NCBI GenBank assembly: GCA_026125285.1
Contig: JAHCLO010000011.1
Coordinates: 62,001-126,000, forward strand
Direction of reading: 5' to 3'
Origin: Verrucomicrobiia bacterium
Lineage (GTDB): Bacteria > Verrucomicrobiota > Verrucomicrobiia > Limisphaerales > JADLHS01
Length of the DNA: 64,000 nucleotides
Positions 37,230 to 46,510 of the stretch are shown one piece after another. Under the pieces are notes generated by a model, which ran no database searches, was not told the origin of the DNA, and saw only the letters and a list, made by a program, of their open reading frames with translations. Position numbers and translations under genes: made by a program. Position 1 is the first letter of the stretch. Every line of letters starts with the position of its first letter.

Positions 37230-37472
37230 ATGAAACCGACCCTGTGCCTGCTGCTGGTGTCCGCCGTGTTGCTGACGGGTTGTGCCCGCCGCTACGTTAT
37301 CACGCTCCAGAACGGGATGCGCGTGACCACCGTGGGCAAACCGCAGCTTCAGGACGGTCAATACGTGTTCAAAGACACCAAGGGGCAGCCCGGCGCGATT
37401 TCCTCGGGGCGCGTGCGCGAGATTGCGCCCGCGTCCATGGCCCGCGAACCGAATTCGCAGTTCCTCAAATAG
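37230..37472 (+). CDS. YgdI/YgdR-like small lipoprotein (DUF903)
   Basis: An 80-residue protein with a lipobox (VLLTGCARR) and an SH3-like core: YVITLQNGMRVTTVGKPQL, then YVFKDTKGQPGAISSGRVRE. This is the YgdI/YgdR signature. The last bases overlap the convergent riboflavin synthase gene by 8. Confidence 0.85.
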   Translation: MKPTLCLLLVSAVLLTGCARRYVITLQNGMRVTTVGKPQLQDGQYVFKDTKGQPGAISSGRVREIAPASMAREPNSQFLK

Positions 37473-38073
37473 CCCGCGCCGTCAGGAATTTCTCCACGTA
37501 TTTGCCGAGCAGATCGGCCTCCAGATTCACCAGGTCACCCACCCGGCGCTCGCGCAGCGCGGTCAGTTCGTAGGTGTGGGGGATGATCCAGATGCGAAAC
37601 CCACGCCGGGTCACGGCGGCGACCGTCAGGCTGATGCCGTCCACCGCCACGGAGCCTTTGTGAACGAGATAGCGCCGCACTTCCAGTGGCGCGGCAATGT
37701 CCAACACGTGGTCGCGACCCGCGCGCTCCCATTTGGTGATCTGACCCAGCCCATCCACGTGGCCGGTGACGAAATGCCCGCCCAGTTCGCCACTGGCGCG
37801 CAAGGAACGCTCGAGATTGACCAGCGAACCGGCTTTTGCGCATTGCAGGTTGGTAAGCCGCCACGTTTCCTGGAGCAGGTCGAACTGGATGAGTTTGTCC
37901 TTGCCGCGCGAGGCAATCCTGACCGCAGTCAGGCAGCAACCATTCACGGCCACGCTCCCGCCCGGCTTCAACCCACGCCCGCACACCTTCGCCCGCACCG
38001 TCAGTCGGATGGACTTGGCAGTGGGCTTGATGGTTTCAATCCGGCCGGCCTCTTCGACAATGCCTGTAAACAT
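37465..38073 (-). CDS. ribE: Riboflavin synthase alpha chain
   Basis: A 202-residue protein starting MFTGIVEEAGRIETI, the family N-terminus. The two lumazine-binding halves are seen: residues 1-97 (AVNGCCLTAV, GGHFVTGHVDGLG at the junction) and 98-195 (GSVAVDGISLTVAAV, IIPHTYELTAL). It makes riboflavin from two 6,7-dimethyl-8-ribityllumazine molecules. RibD is encoded 1.5 kb away on the same strand, separated by the pseudopilin gene on the other strand. No FMN riboswitch was seen upstream of either. Confidence 0.95.
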   Translation of the reverse strand: MFTGIVEEAGRIETIKPTAKSIRLTVRAKVCGRGLKPGGSVAVNGCCLTAVRIASRGKDKLIQFDLLQETWRLTNLQCAKAGSLVNLERSLRASGELGGHFVTGHVDGLGQITKWERAGRDHVLDIAAPLEVRRYLVHKGSVAVDGISLTVAAVTRRGFRIWIIPHTYELTALRERRVGDLVNLEADLLGKYVEKFLTARAI

Positions 38074-38168
38074 GCTGTTTGGTCCTTCGTTCTGAACTGC
38101 CTGGCATATTGCCGGTCACGACGAATCTCCGCAACCTCACGTTTTTGACACCTCACTCTTTTTGCATT

Positions 38169-38315
38169 GGGGAGCGCACACGCCCTCGCGTGCGGCGGTT
38201 GACGCCCCCGTCAACCGCACCCGGGTGCGCCTCTGCGCCTGATGCAACGCGCGGTGGCGCGTCGCCCCGGCTGCGAGGCGCAGCCGGTTCGCACGCGAGG
38301 GCGCGTGCGCTCCCC
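38169..38315. repeat. Mosaic palindromic repeat family C, copy 1
   Basis: Outer arms at 38169-38193 and 38291-38315 (ggggagcgcacacgccctcg and the complement of its close variant) enclose smaller nested palindromes, including gcggttgacg...cgtcaaccgc and ccggctgcg...cgcagccgg. The intergenic gap 38074-38596 holds no gene apart from this element and the leader of the next gene. The related copy is at 40929-41098. Confidence 0.8.
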
Positions 38316-38596
38316 GCCGCAAACAGCTGAGACGCGCCCCTTATGGACTTCGCCGATTCGGTTTCCCGGGTTCAGCTCTCTTCGCACCGGACCGTTTCAA
38401 TTTGATGCGGAACCCGCCGTGCCCTGCGGTTGCTCCTCCGCTGGTTGGGCTGGCGTGTCGTGTAAATTCACGACAGCTCGTCTTCCGACCCTCCCATGGT
38501 AGGGATTGACAGCCGCCCGAATCAGGGGCAATTATTGGACAGTGCAGTCGCCGCAACCATGCTCCGGCGCAAAACTCGTAATGGCCTAGTTAAAAA

Positions 38597-39517
38597 ATGA
38601 AAACCAGCATCCCCAACCCAACTGGACTTCGCACCAGACTGTTCCCTTGGCCGGTTCGCCAACTTGCCTTCACCCTGATCGAACTGCTCGTCGTGATTGC
38701 AATCATCGCGATCCTGGCGGCAATGCTCCTCCCGGCTTTGGCCAAGTCCAAGACCAAGGCCCAGGGCATCAGTTGTATGAACAACACCAAGCAATTGATG
38801 CTGGCCAATCACATGTACCAGGGTGATAACTCGGATAATTTTCCCATGGCCTTCCATGGTGGGTATAACCCCACGGCGAACGACGTCAACAAGCCTTGGG
38901 TGTCGGGTTGGTTGGATTGGAGTGCGGCCACCGACAATACCAACGTGATCAAACTCTTGGATCCGCAGTACGCCGTCCTGGCGAGTTATTTCGGCAAACA
39001 GAAAAACATCTACAAGTGCCCGGCGGACAATTTCGCGAGCCCAATCCAAAGGTCGCGCGGCTGGGAATCCCGCGTTCGCAGTGTTTCGGGTAACATCTAT
39101 ATCGGGAAGGGTAATGGCTGGACCAGCGGTCCAGGGTACACGGCCGGCGGACCGAACAACCTCTCCATCTATCGCGGAGCGGTCAAGCCGGGCGATCTCT
39201 TGATCCCCGGTCCCGCGCAGACTTGGGTTTACATGGATGAGCATCCGGACAGCATCAACGACGCCGGTGCATTTCCTCCGGATTCTCGCACTAATATTCC
39301 AGACGCACCTGCCGCCTATCACAATGGCGCTGCTGGATTCGCATTCGCCGATGGCCATTCCGAAATCAAGAAGTGGCGAGGACCGACGATGACCGGAGTT
39401 CTGAGAGCAGTTACCTTTAACGCGCGAAACAACTTTGGCACCGTGGCCGGCGATCCCGACCTTCGATGGTACTCCTACGTGAGTCCGCGAAATACTGTGC
39501 GAACAGCGGCTGACTGA
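38597..39517 (+). CDS. Pseudopilin-type protein with H-X9-DG tail
   Basis: A 306-residue protein with the methylation segment [20 protein letters not shown] after a 27-residue leader, then [20 protein letters not shown]. The closing motif ([20 protein letters not shown]) is the classic H-x9-DG form. The middle carries a Trp/Asn-rich, probably substrate-binding domain. It belongs to the same large family as the protein at 18594. Confidence 0.9.
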   Translation: MKTSIPNPTGLRTRLFPWPVRQLAFTLIELLVVIAIIAILAAMLLPALAKSKTKAQGISCMNNTKQLMLANHMYQGDNSDNFPMAFHGGYNPTANDVNKPWVSGWLDWSAATDNTNVIKLLDPQYAVLASYFGKQKNIYKCPADNFASPIQRSRGWESRVRSVSGNIYIGKGNGWTSGPGYTAGGPNNLSIYRGAVKPGDLLIPGPAQTWVYMDEHPDSINDAGAFPPDSRTNIPDAPAAYHNGAAGFAFADGHSEIKKWRGPTMTGVLRAVTFNARNNFGTVAGDPDLRWYSYVSPRNTVRTAAD

Positions 39518-39625
39518 ACTCTCATTCGGAGAACCCCTCCCCGCGCGCGGCCAGGATGTCGCCTGGGGGATTGTAAGGCTAGGCGTCTGGCGAGCGAGCT
39601 ACGGGCTTGCCCTCCGTGGCGGAGT

Positions 39626-40837
39626 TTATTCTGGTTTGATCCGCGCCAGTAGCAGCAAGTCCTTGCCTAATCGCCGCCATTCCATATCGCGCAGTTGCAT
39701 CAGGTCGGCGAGCCGTTGCGCCCCCGCGCCGGCGACGGCTTTCCGCGCCTCCCGCCCTCCGAGAATCTTGGGCGCGTAGAAGAACGCCACCCGTTGAGCA
39801 TAGCCGCCGAGCAGAAACGCGGCGTTCACCTCCCCGCCGCCTTCAACCAGCAGGCTGGTGACCCTCTCCGCACCCAGCCTCTTGAGCAGCCACGGCAGGT
39901 CAATTGTGGGCCGATTGCGGGTTGCCGATCTGGCCAGTGGCGCAACCAGCACATTGACACGCTTCGCCAGCGCCGCCACGCGCGACTGGGGCGCCCGACG
40001 GCCAACCACAATCGTCGTCAACCTCGCGAGATCGTCCGTCACGACGCTTGCGGTGAGCGGCGTGCGCGCCATCGAATCGAGGATGATCCGTCGCAGCCTG
40101 GGAGGCCCGCCGTTGGACGCTGGGCGTCGGATGCTTCTCCCGGCCATTGACCTTCGCACCGTCAACGAGGGATCATCCTGGAGGATCGTATTGATCCCGA
40201 CGAGAATGGCATCGCTGCCTTGCCGCAGTCTCATGCCGTAAGCCCGCGCTGTTTCCCCCGTGATCCATTTGGATTCACCCGAGGCGGTGGCGATCTTGCC
40301 ATCGAGCGTCATCGCCGCCTTCACGGTGACAAAGGGCGTGTGCCGCACGATCCAATGGTTGAACGCTTCATTGAGACGCGTACAGTCGCGGGCAATCTTC
40401 TGATGCGATGATTGGCCGCGTGCGCCGGTGGGAAGCGTATCAGCCGCTTGGCTCCACCAAGTCACTTCCACCCCTGCCCGCTGCAGAACCCTCAGCCCCC
40501 TGCCCGCATGGCGCGGATTGGGGTCCAGCGCGCCGACCACCACGCGCCTGATTCCGGCCGCGAGGATGGCCCGGGTGCAAGGCGGCGTGCGCCCGTGCGT
40601 GCAGCACGGTTCGAGGGTTACATAAAGCGTCGCGCCTCGTGGGTTGTGTCCGCGCTCTTGCGCATCCTGGAGTGCCTCGATTTCTGCATGGGGCCCACCG
40701 GCTTTTCGATGCCAGCCGCGTCCGATGATCTGGCCGCGTTTGACCAACACCGCGCCCACCATCGGATTCGGCGACGTCCGCCCATAACCGCGGCGGGCGA
40801 GGCGGAGGGCCAGGCGCATGAATTGGGTGTCAGCCAT
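39626..40837 (-). CDS. ribD: RibD bifunctional deaminase/reductase
   Basis: The ATG at 40837 (MADTQFMRLALRLARRGYGR) is chosen at the family N-terminus; about 403 residues. The deaminase part has zinc ligands in GGPHAEIEAL and TLEPCCTHGRTPPC. The reductase part (from about residue 170) has VTVKAAMTLDGKIAT, GESKWITGE and LLVEGGGEVNAAFL. It carries out steps 2 and 3 of riboflavin synthesis. A linker of about 20 residues between the domains (SQAADTLPTGARGQSSHQK) is longer than usual. Confidence 0.95.
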   Translation of the reverse strand: MADTQFMRLALRLARRGYGRTSPNPMVGAVLVKRGQIIGRGWHRKAGGPHAEIEALQDAQERGHNPRGATLYVTLEPCCTHGRTPPCTRAILAAGIRRVVVGALDPNPRHAGRGLRVLQRAGVEVTWWSQAADTLPTGARGQSSHQKIARDCTRLNEAFNHWIVRHTPFVTVKAAMTLDGKIATASGESKWITGETARAYGMRLRQGSDAILVGINTILQDDPSLTVRRSMAGRSIRRPASNGGPPRLRRIILDSMARTPLTASVVTDDLARLTTIVVGRRAPQSRVAALAKRVNVLVAPLARSATRNRPTIDLPWLLKRLGAERVTSLLVEGGGEVNAAFLLGGYAQRVAFFYAPKILGGREARKAVAGAGAQRLADLMQLRDMEWRRLGKDLLLLARIKPE

Positions 40838-40928
40838 GACGATGAGCGTAGCGGCTTTCGGCGGACCTCTGCCATCGGAAAAATGATGCTTAAACGAGGC
40901 GCATGTCGGTTTGCTCACTCACATTCCC

Positions 40929-41098
40929 GGGGAGAGCACGCGCCTCGCGTGCATCCGGCTGCGCCTCGCAGCCGGAAGGACGCGCGCCATCGCGCGTCGA
41001 AACGAGCGCGATGGGTGCGCGTCGAACCGGGCGCGGTGGCGCGCCCGCGCGGTTGACGCGGGCGTCAACCGCTGCACGCGAGGGCGCGTGCGCTCCCC
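40929..41098. repeat. Mosaic palindromic repeat family C, copy 2
   Basis: Outer arms at 40929-40952 and 41074-41098 repeat those of copy 1; the centre has gcggttgacg...cgtcaaccgc at 41049-41072 and ccggctgcg...cgcagccgg near 40955, plus an extra group of short gcgcg palindromes. The element ends in an actgagatgcaccc-like motif also present after copy 1. The gap 40838-41296 has no supported gene. Confidence 0.8.
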
Positions 41099-41296
41099 AT
41101 TACCGGGAACTGAGATGCACCCGCTTGATTCGCGTAGTTCCATTTTATGCTCGAAGCTACGGTGCGGCGTCCTTAGTCTGCGACGCTGTGAAGAAACAAC
41201 CTCCCGCACGCCGGCCAGGCCCGTGATTTGCCGAGGCGATTGTCTGGTTGGCGGCAGCCAGCGCCGTGTTGGTGGCGGGTGCGTTGGTGAACGCTT

Positions 41297-41659
41297 TTGT
41301 CGCTTTTCTGCTCCTGCCCATCGCTGTCGGATTTTGCGCGGTGCGATTCTTCCGCCACCGCCCGCGTCGCGCCTCGCCTCCGCGGCGGCCGGTTGTTGGT
41401 GGTGACGTTTCCGTACCTGGACGTGGCGTTGCGATTCAAGTCCGTCCACGAGCAACTGGATCAATTCTGGCAGGAGCAAGGGATTCCACACCTGGACCTG
41501 CTCCCCGTCTTCAGCAATCTGCCGCCGTCCAAGCTGGTGGCAAACCGGCACGATTCGCATCCCAACGAGCACGCCCACGCGCCGGCCGCCGAGGCGATTC
41601 ATGAGTTTCTCAAGCGGCACATCACCGAACCGGTGGCGGGCGATGACAAGCTGCCGTAG
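41297..41659 (+). pseudogene. Remnant of an SGNH/GDSL hydrolase
   Basis: Only the C-terminal part of an SGNH hydrolase can be read: VVTFPYLDVALRFKSVHEQL, then DLLPVFSN and the block V pair DSHPNEHAHA in a closing helix. The nucleophile block (GDS) is missing, and a hydrophobic stretch in another frame (from about 41248) suggests a frameshift. It lies just after the family C repeat. I treat it as a broken gene. Confidence 0.6.
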
Positions 41660-41817
41660 GCGAGAAGCCATCCTGACGATTGTTCCTTCAACAAGGAGTC
41701 GCCCGGTGCCAGGTTGCATGGCGTCGAGCAGTACGTCCGCAACGTTTTCAACCCTGGATGAATTCACCGTGGGCATTTTCTTTTCCAAGGTGTTTCGGTT
41801 CCGCTAGGTTTTGGAAA

Positions 41818-43050
41818 GTGGGAACGGAACGCGTGATTGTGGTCGGCGGCGGGGCGGCGGGGTTCTTCGCCGCTATCGCGTGCGCTGCCGCGGCGCCCGG
41901 CAAGGAGGTGATCTTGCTCGAACGCGGGCGCGAGTTTCTTTCCAAAGTGCGCATTTCCGGCGGCGGTCGTTGCAATGTCACCCATGCGTGTTTCGACGTC
42001 CGCGAATTCGCCACGCTCTTTCCGCGCGGTGGCCAGGCGTTGATTGGCCCCTTCCAACGATTTCAAGCGCGCGACACGGTGGCGTGGTTCGAGCGACGCG
42101 GAGTAAAGCTGAAGACGGAAGGTGACGGCCGCATGTTTCCCATCACGGATTCTTCGCAAACCATCATTGACTGTCTGTTGCGCGCGGCACAGTCGGCCGG
42201 CGTGAATCTGCGCCTGAACACCGGGGTGGAACACGTGAACCGCACGGCGGATGGATTGGAGCTGGTGGTGAATGAAGGGGAGAATCGCACTGCCATCCGC
42301 TGTGATCGGTTGTTGCTGGCCACCGGCGGCTGCCGGGCGGCGGCGGCAGGCGGGCTGGCGGTCTCGCTGGGGCATACGCTCGTGCCGCCGGTGCCGTCCT
42401 TGTTCACTTTTCACATTGAAGCCGCTTGGCTGCGTGAGTTGGCGGGGATTTCTGTTGCCGAAGTTGAGGCAACCGTGCCCGCTACGAAGCTGCGCGAGCG
42501 CGGTGCGTTGCTGGCCACCCACTGGGGATTGAGCGGCCCGGCAATCCTCCGCCTGTCAGCCTGGGGTGCGCGAACGTTGCACGCGATGAATTACCAATTC
42601 CCGATCCACGTGAACTGGCTGCCGCAACTGAGCGCGGAAGCCCTCGCGGCTCAGTTCCAAGCGCAGCGGAGAGCGCAGGCTGCAAAGTTCATCGTCAATA
42701 CGCCACCTGCTTCGTTACCCGCCCGGCTGTGGGAACAGCTCGCCATCGCTTCCGGTTTGGCGCGCGACACGCGTTGGTCGGCGCTCGCCCGGACGGGGCA
42801 ACACCAGTTCATCCAGCAATTGTTGCGCACGGAACTGCAAGTCACCGGCAAGAGTCTGAACAAGGATGAATTCGTCACCTGTGGTGGGGTGCGATTGAGC
42901 GAGGTGGACTTCAAGACGATGGAGAGCCGCGTTTGTCCCGGCTTGTACTTCGCGGGTGAACTGCTGGACATTGACGGCCTCACCGGCGGATTCAACTTTC
43001 AAGCCGCGTGGACCACCGGGTGGATCGCCGGCCAGGCGATGGCCCGCTAA
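41818..43050 (+). CDS. HI0933/YhiN-type flavoprotein
   Basis: The GTG at 41818 (VGTERVIVVGGGAAGFFAAI) sits just before the FAD-binding GxGxxG; about 410 residues. Family motifs are LLERGREFLSKVRISGGGRCN, FGRMFPITD-like (here GDGRMFPITDSS), LLLATGGCR, and the end ELLDIDGLTGGFNFQAAWTT. It is an FAD/NAD(P)-dependent oxidoreductase of unknown substrate. A longer frame upstream shows no homology. Confidence 0.9.
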   Translation: MGTERVIVVGGGAAGFFAAIACAAAAPGKEVILLERGREFLSKVRISGGGRCNVTHACFDVREFATLFPRGGQALIGPFQRFQARDTVAWFERRGVKLKTEGDGRMFPITDSSQTIIDCLLRAAQSAGVNLRLNTGVEHVNRTADGLELVVNEGENRTAIRCDRLLLATGGCRAAAAGGLAVSLGHTLVPPVPSLFTFHIEAAWLRELAGISVAEVEATVPATKLRERGALLATHWGLSGPAILRLSAWGARTLHAMNYQFPIHVNWLPQLSAEALAAQFQAQRRAQAAKFIVNTPPASLPARLWEQLAIASGLARDTRWSALARTGQHQFIQQLLRTELQVTGKSLNKDEFVTCGGVRLSEVDFKTMESRVCPGLYFAGELLDIDGLTGGFNFQAAWTTGWIAGQAMAR

Positions 43051-43093
43051 CGGAAACGGTGCGGCGATGGTCGCAGGTCGCGCCCGCGGAAAC

Positions 43094-43816
43094 TCACTTC
43101 ATCGCGGCATAGACGCGATGCACGTCGTCGTGATCGTCGAGCGCGTTCAGAAAATCAATGACCTCCTGGCGCGCGGCGTCCTCCACCTGGCGGAATTCCT
43201 TGGCCAGGTAACGGATTTCCGCTGCGATGACATTCCATCCGGCCGCTTTCAACGCCTTGGACACAGCGTCGAGGTCCTTGATTTCCGTAAGGAAGCGCGC
43301 CCCCTTCGTGCCAGTGGGTGTTTCCTCGGCTTCCAGCGGTTCGATTTCCTGCGCGCCGGCTTCGATGGCGTCCGCTTCCGCATCGCGGGCCAGTTCATTG
43401 TGCGTGGCCTCGATCACGCCGAGGTGGTTGAAGAAGAACGCCACGCTGCCCGGTTGCCCCAGGGCGCCCGCCTTGAAGAGATTGCGAATCTCTGGCGCCG
43501 TGCGATTGCGATTATCGGTCAGACATTCCACCACAATCGGCACTTTGTGCGGCGCGAAGCCCTCGTACGTCACCAATTCATAAGTGATCTTCTCCTCGGT
43601 CAGGCCGGCGCCTTTCTTGATCGCGCGCTCGATGGTGTCTTTATAGACGGAGGCCTTCTTCGCCTTTTCCACGGCGGCCGCGAGACGGGGATTAAGATCG
43701 GGGTCTGGTCCGCCCAGTTTGGCCGCGACCATGATTTCGCGGACCAGCTTGACGGTCATCTGGCCCTTCTTCTGCGCGCTGGCTTCGCGCCCGGCTTGTT
43801 TCCATTGTGCGCCCAT
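43094..43816 (-). CDS. yebC: YebC/PmpR (TACO1) family protein
   Basis: A 240-residue protein. The family N-terminus is slightly different (MGAQWKQAGREASAQKKGQM, where most have GHSKWANIKHRK), then MVAAKLGGPDPDLNPRLAAA, VYKDTIERAIKKGAG, YEGFAPHKVPIVVECLTDN and GSVAFFFNHLGVI. The family was described as transcriptional regulators and more recently as a ribosome-associated factor for polyproline translation. Convergent with the flavoprotein. Confidence 0.92.
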   Translation of the reverse strand: MGAQWKQAGREASAQKKGQMTVKLVREIMVAAKLGGPDPDLNPRLAAAVEKAKKASVYKDTIERAIKKGAGLTEEKITYELVTYEGFAPHKVPIVVECLTDNRNRTAPEIRNLFKAGALGQPGSVAFFFNHLGVIEATHNELARDAEADAIEAGAQEIEPLEAEETPTGTKGARFLTEIKDLDAVSKALKAAGWNVIAAEIRYLAKEFRQVEDAARQEVIDFLNALDDHDDVHRVYAAMK

Positions 43817-43902
43817 AGGGTGACTTGACTTTGCGCGAGTCCGTCGCCTGCTTCAACGCAAATCCTCACTCGCCACAATCACGACTGTCGGAACCGAGTT
43901 CA

Positions 43903-44814
43903 TCACGGCGGGAAACCAATGGCGAGTTTCACTGCGGAATATTCGGGATGAACGGCTCCGGCACGGGTGCGGATGATGAGCGGCGGCTCCTGCCAGGTTT
44001 GACCGCGAAACCAGTCCGGCAAATCCTCCGCGCGCATCATCCCAAATAGCGCCACCAGCGGCGGTTCGCCTTCCCGAAAGATCACGGGGCGCTGACGCAC
44101 GATTACAAGGTCGGCCGCCTTGGCGCCGGTATGCACACGCGCGAGTTGGGCGGGTTCAATCGGAAAGACACAGGCGAAGAATCCGCCGGCGGCGAGATGG
44201 CGCGCCGCCGTGGCGCAATAATCCGCCACGGTGCCACGCAATTCGAAGCGGCAGGCGAGCCGTTGCGGATGTTCGCTTTCGACGCCTGCGCCGTGGGGAA
44301 AATACGGCGGGCTGCCGGTGATGAGATCGAACGTTTCATCGGCCCGCAGCACCGGAGCGCGGATCGCCGGGTCCGCGTGTTCCGCGCCGGCGCTGTCGGA
44401 TTCGCGCGGACATAGCTGTCCGTGCTCCGAGCGGAAATCGCCCTCGCGAATTTCGTAGCGGTCGGTCAGGCCGTTGAAGCTCGCAGACTTTCGCGCAAGC
44501 GAAACGCTTTCAGGTTGGGCCTCGACCGTAACGAACCGCGCGCCGGGCAAGCGCCAGGCGCAGATCATGCCTACGGTGCCAACGCCGCTCCCCAAATCCA
44601 ACACGGTGCGGGCCGTGGGACACCAACTGGTGCCGTACCAGGCCACGAGGAGATCGTCGGTGGAGAACCGATGGCCATCGCGCAGTTGGAACAAGCGGAA
44701 ATGACCGCTGATCGCATCGAGGGTTTCGTGCGGTTCAACGATCACGCCAGCGGACAGCGCGGGCGCGATGGGGCCGGGCTTGGCCCGGCCTTTGAAATGC
44801 GATTCGCGGTTCAC
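43903..44814 (-). CDS. SAM-dependent methyltransferase (TrmN6/YfiC-like)
   Basis: A 303-residue protein. Motif I (VLDLGSGVGTVGMI), the acidic motif II (FVTVEAQPESV) and a catalytic GSPPYFP in place of NPPY are present, as in tRNA1-Val adenine-N6 methyltransferases. A region around residue 125 (RESDSAGAEHADPAIRAPVL) looks like an insertion compared with TrmN6. The GSPPY variant is consistent with N6-adenine or related N-methylation. It is 12 bases downstream of the CDF transporter gene. Confidence 0.82.
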   Translation of the reverse strand: MNRESHFKGRAKPGPIAPALSAGVIVEPHETLDAISGHFRLFQLRDGHRFSTDDLLVAWYGTSWCPTARTVLDLGSGVGTVGMICAWRLPGARFVTVEAQPESVSLARKSASFNGLTDRYEIREGDFRSEHGQLCPRESDSAGAEHADPAIRAPVLRADETFDLITGSPPYFPHGAGVESEHPQRLACRFELRGTVADYCATAARHLAAGGFFACVFPIEPAQLARVHTGAKAADLVIVRQRPVIFREGEPPLVALFGMMRAEDLPDWFRGQTWQEPPLIIRTRAGAVHPEYSAVKLAIGFPP

Positions 44815-44826
44815 AGACGCTCGCCT

Positions 44827-45807
44827 CTACCTGCCGCGCTCGAAGGTCTGGTCATCCCAGGAGGCAGGGTCGTCCAAGGATTCAAGATGGGTGAACACCG
44901 CTGCGTCCGGCAATACGCGGCGGATGTCGGCCTCGATGCGATCGAGAAGTTCATGCCCCCGCTGCACGGTCCAGTCGCCGGGCACGAGCACGTGGGTGGA
45001 CACGAATTTTCGCGCGCCCGACTGGCGGGAGCGCAAGGCGTGAAATTGAATCCCGGTCTGCTCGTACGTCTGCAATACCTGGCGCACGGCCGCCAGGTCC
45101 TCTGCGGGCAGGGCAACGTCCATGAGTCCGCCGACCGAGCGCTGCACGATGCCGACGCCGGTGCGCACGATGTTGGCCGCCACCACCAACGCCACTACCG
45201 GATCGAGCCAGTACCAATCCGTCAGTGCGACGAGGCCCACGCCCACTATGACGCCGGCGGAAGTCCAAACGTCCGTGAGCAAATGATGCGCGTTGGCTTC
45301 GAGTGTAATGGAGTTTTGTCGCCGCCCGGCCCGCAACAGGAGCAGGGCGACGATCCAATTGATCACCGCGGCCAAGGCGGTTACGGCCAACCCCAGACCC
45401 ACGGCTTCCAACGGTCTTGGTGTGATGAGCCGCAACACCGCCGCCACGCCGATGCCGACTGCGGCAACCAGGATCAAACCACCCTCCAGTCCACTGGAAA
45501 AATACTCGGCCTTGCTGTGTCCGTAGGCGTGGTCTTCATCCGCCGGGCGCTCGGCAATCTTCAACATGGCCAGCGCCATGACTCCGCCGGCCAGATTGAC
45601 GAGCGATTCGGCCGCGTCGGAGAGCAGGCCAATCGAACCAGTGATGAAGTAGGCGGCGGCTTTGAGGGCAATCGTCACCAAGGCTGCTCCGATGGAGAGC
45701 CAGGCAAAACGGGTAAGCGACGAATTCGGCACGCAGGCCGGATTAGACCTGAGGGCAAGGTTCTCGCCAAGCTTGCAGATTGTCCGCAGGGGCAAGACCC
45801 GGTGCAT
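44827..45807 (-). CDS. Cation diffusion facilitator transporter
   Basis: A 326-residue CDF family protein. Six helices with the family signature SIGLLSDAAESLVNLAGG in helix 2, the DEDHAYGHSKAEYFSS loop, and the helix 5 motif ANAHHLLTDVWTSAGV. The C-terminal cytoplasmic domain has HVLVPGDWTVQRGHELLD. Substrates are usually Zn, Fe, Mn or Co exchanged for protons. A GTG at 45732 is an alternative start that removes 25 unconserved residues. Confidence 0.9.
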   Translation of the reverse strand: MHRVLPLRTICKLGENLALRSNPACVPNSSLTRFAWLSIGAALVTIALKAAAYFITGSIGLLSDAAESLVNLAGGVMALAMLKIAERPADEDHAYGHSKAEYFSSGLEGGLILVAAVGIGVAAVLRLITPRPLEAVGLGLAVTALAAVINWIVALLLLRAGRRQNSITLEANAHHLLTDVWTSAGVIVGVGLVALTDWYWLDPVVALVVAANIVRTGVGIVQRSVGGLMDVALPAEDLAAVRQVLQTYEQTGIQFHALRSRQSGARKFVSTHVLVPGDWTVQRGHELLDRIEADIRRVLPDAAVFTHLESLDDPASWDDQTFERGR

Positions 45808-45831
45808 TGACAGTCCAATTTCGTGCCAAGG

Positions 45832-45906
45832 TAGGGCGCGTCTCTCCGTGCGCGCCGTTCGGAAGATCGGTTGCGGGAGGCGGCGCGCAGGGAGTGACGC
45901 GCCCTA
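45832..45906. repeat. Palindromic repeat family B, copy 2
   Basis: Inverted arms of 25 bases at 45832-45856 and 45882-45906, with two mismatches, nearly identical to the intron-target palindrome at 35043-35140 but with an unrelated 25-base loop. It lies between the CDF gene and a membrane protein gene and has no intron. Confidence 0.85.
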
Positions 45907-46101
45907 CCTGCACTCTCGGCCACGTAGCGAAGCCGCTTTGTCGCGGGATTAGCGCACGACTGAGGCGCGAATAATTCTCCGAATTTTTCTTGAACACCAA
46001 TTGACTTTGGCGGTCTTAGCTACTATGTAACGCAAGGTAGCTGGCCTGGATGGGGTAGATGAGTCGAATCGGGCGGGCGGCATTGCGAAAAACCGGAAAC
46101 C

Positions 46102-46500
46102 GTGAGCGCGAATGTGAACAACCGACAGCGGACGCTGCGAGATTGGTTTGATCAACCCGTCACCCTCAATGGCTTGCTCTGGTCTGTGGCGCTGCCGGTC
46201 GGCTGGCTGGCGCTTTTCTACGCCCTGGTGATTCATAGTCGTCTCTCTTTGAAACGGTGGCCTCATTTTGGCGAGAAGCTTGATGGCTTGCTGCGCCTTC
46301 ATGAAGCAGTCGTCTGGCTTTTCGTTACCCCATTGTACTTTTCGATTTTCGTGGCAGCCCTGGTTTTCTTCGCGTTCCTTTTCTTTCGCCAGTCGCGGCA
46401 TCTTTCAATTTACGCTCTCGGTTACGCAGTGGCTTTGCTGTTGGCCTATGCCGCAATGTTTCTGGCGCCAGGTCCCTTTCTGAACTGGTTTTTCGATTGA
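46102..46500 (+). CDS. Three-helix membrane protein, 132 aa type B
   Basis: Starts at GTG; 132 residues with three helices (residues 25-45, 68-98, 103-130). Same length and topology as the protein at 34608, sharing LxRLH(Q/E) in the middle and FLAP-x3-LxWF at the end. It is followed 10 bases on by the PadR regulator. Confidence 0.65.
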   Translation: MSANVNNRQRTLRDWFDQPVTLNGLLWSVALPVGWLALFYALVIHSRLSLKRWPHFGEKLDGLLRLHEAVVWLFVTPLYFSIFVAALVFFAFLFFRQSRHLSIYALGYAVALLLAYAAMFLAPGPFLNWFFD

Positions 46501-46510
46501 TCCTCGAAGC

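Noticed and set aside
37465..40928. FMN riboswitch before ribE or ribD
   Set aside because: The conserved RFN-element sequence was not found upstream of either start.
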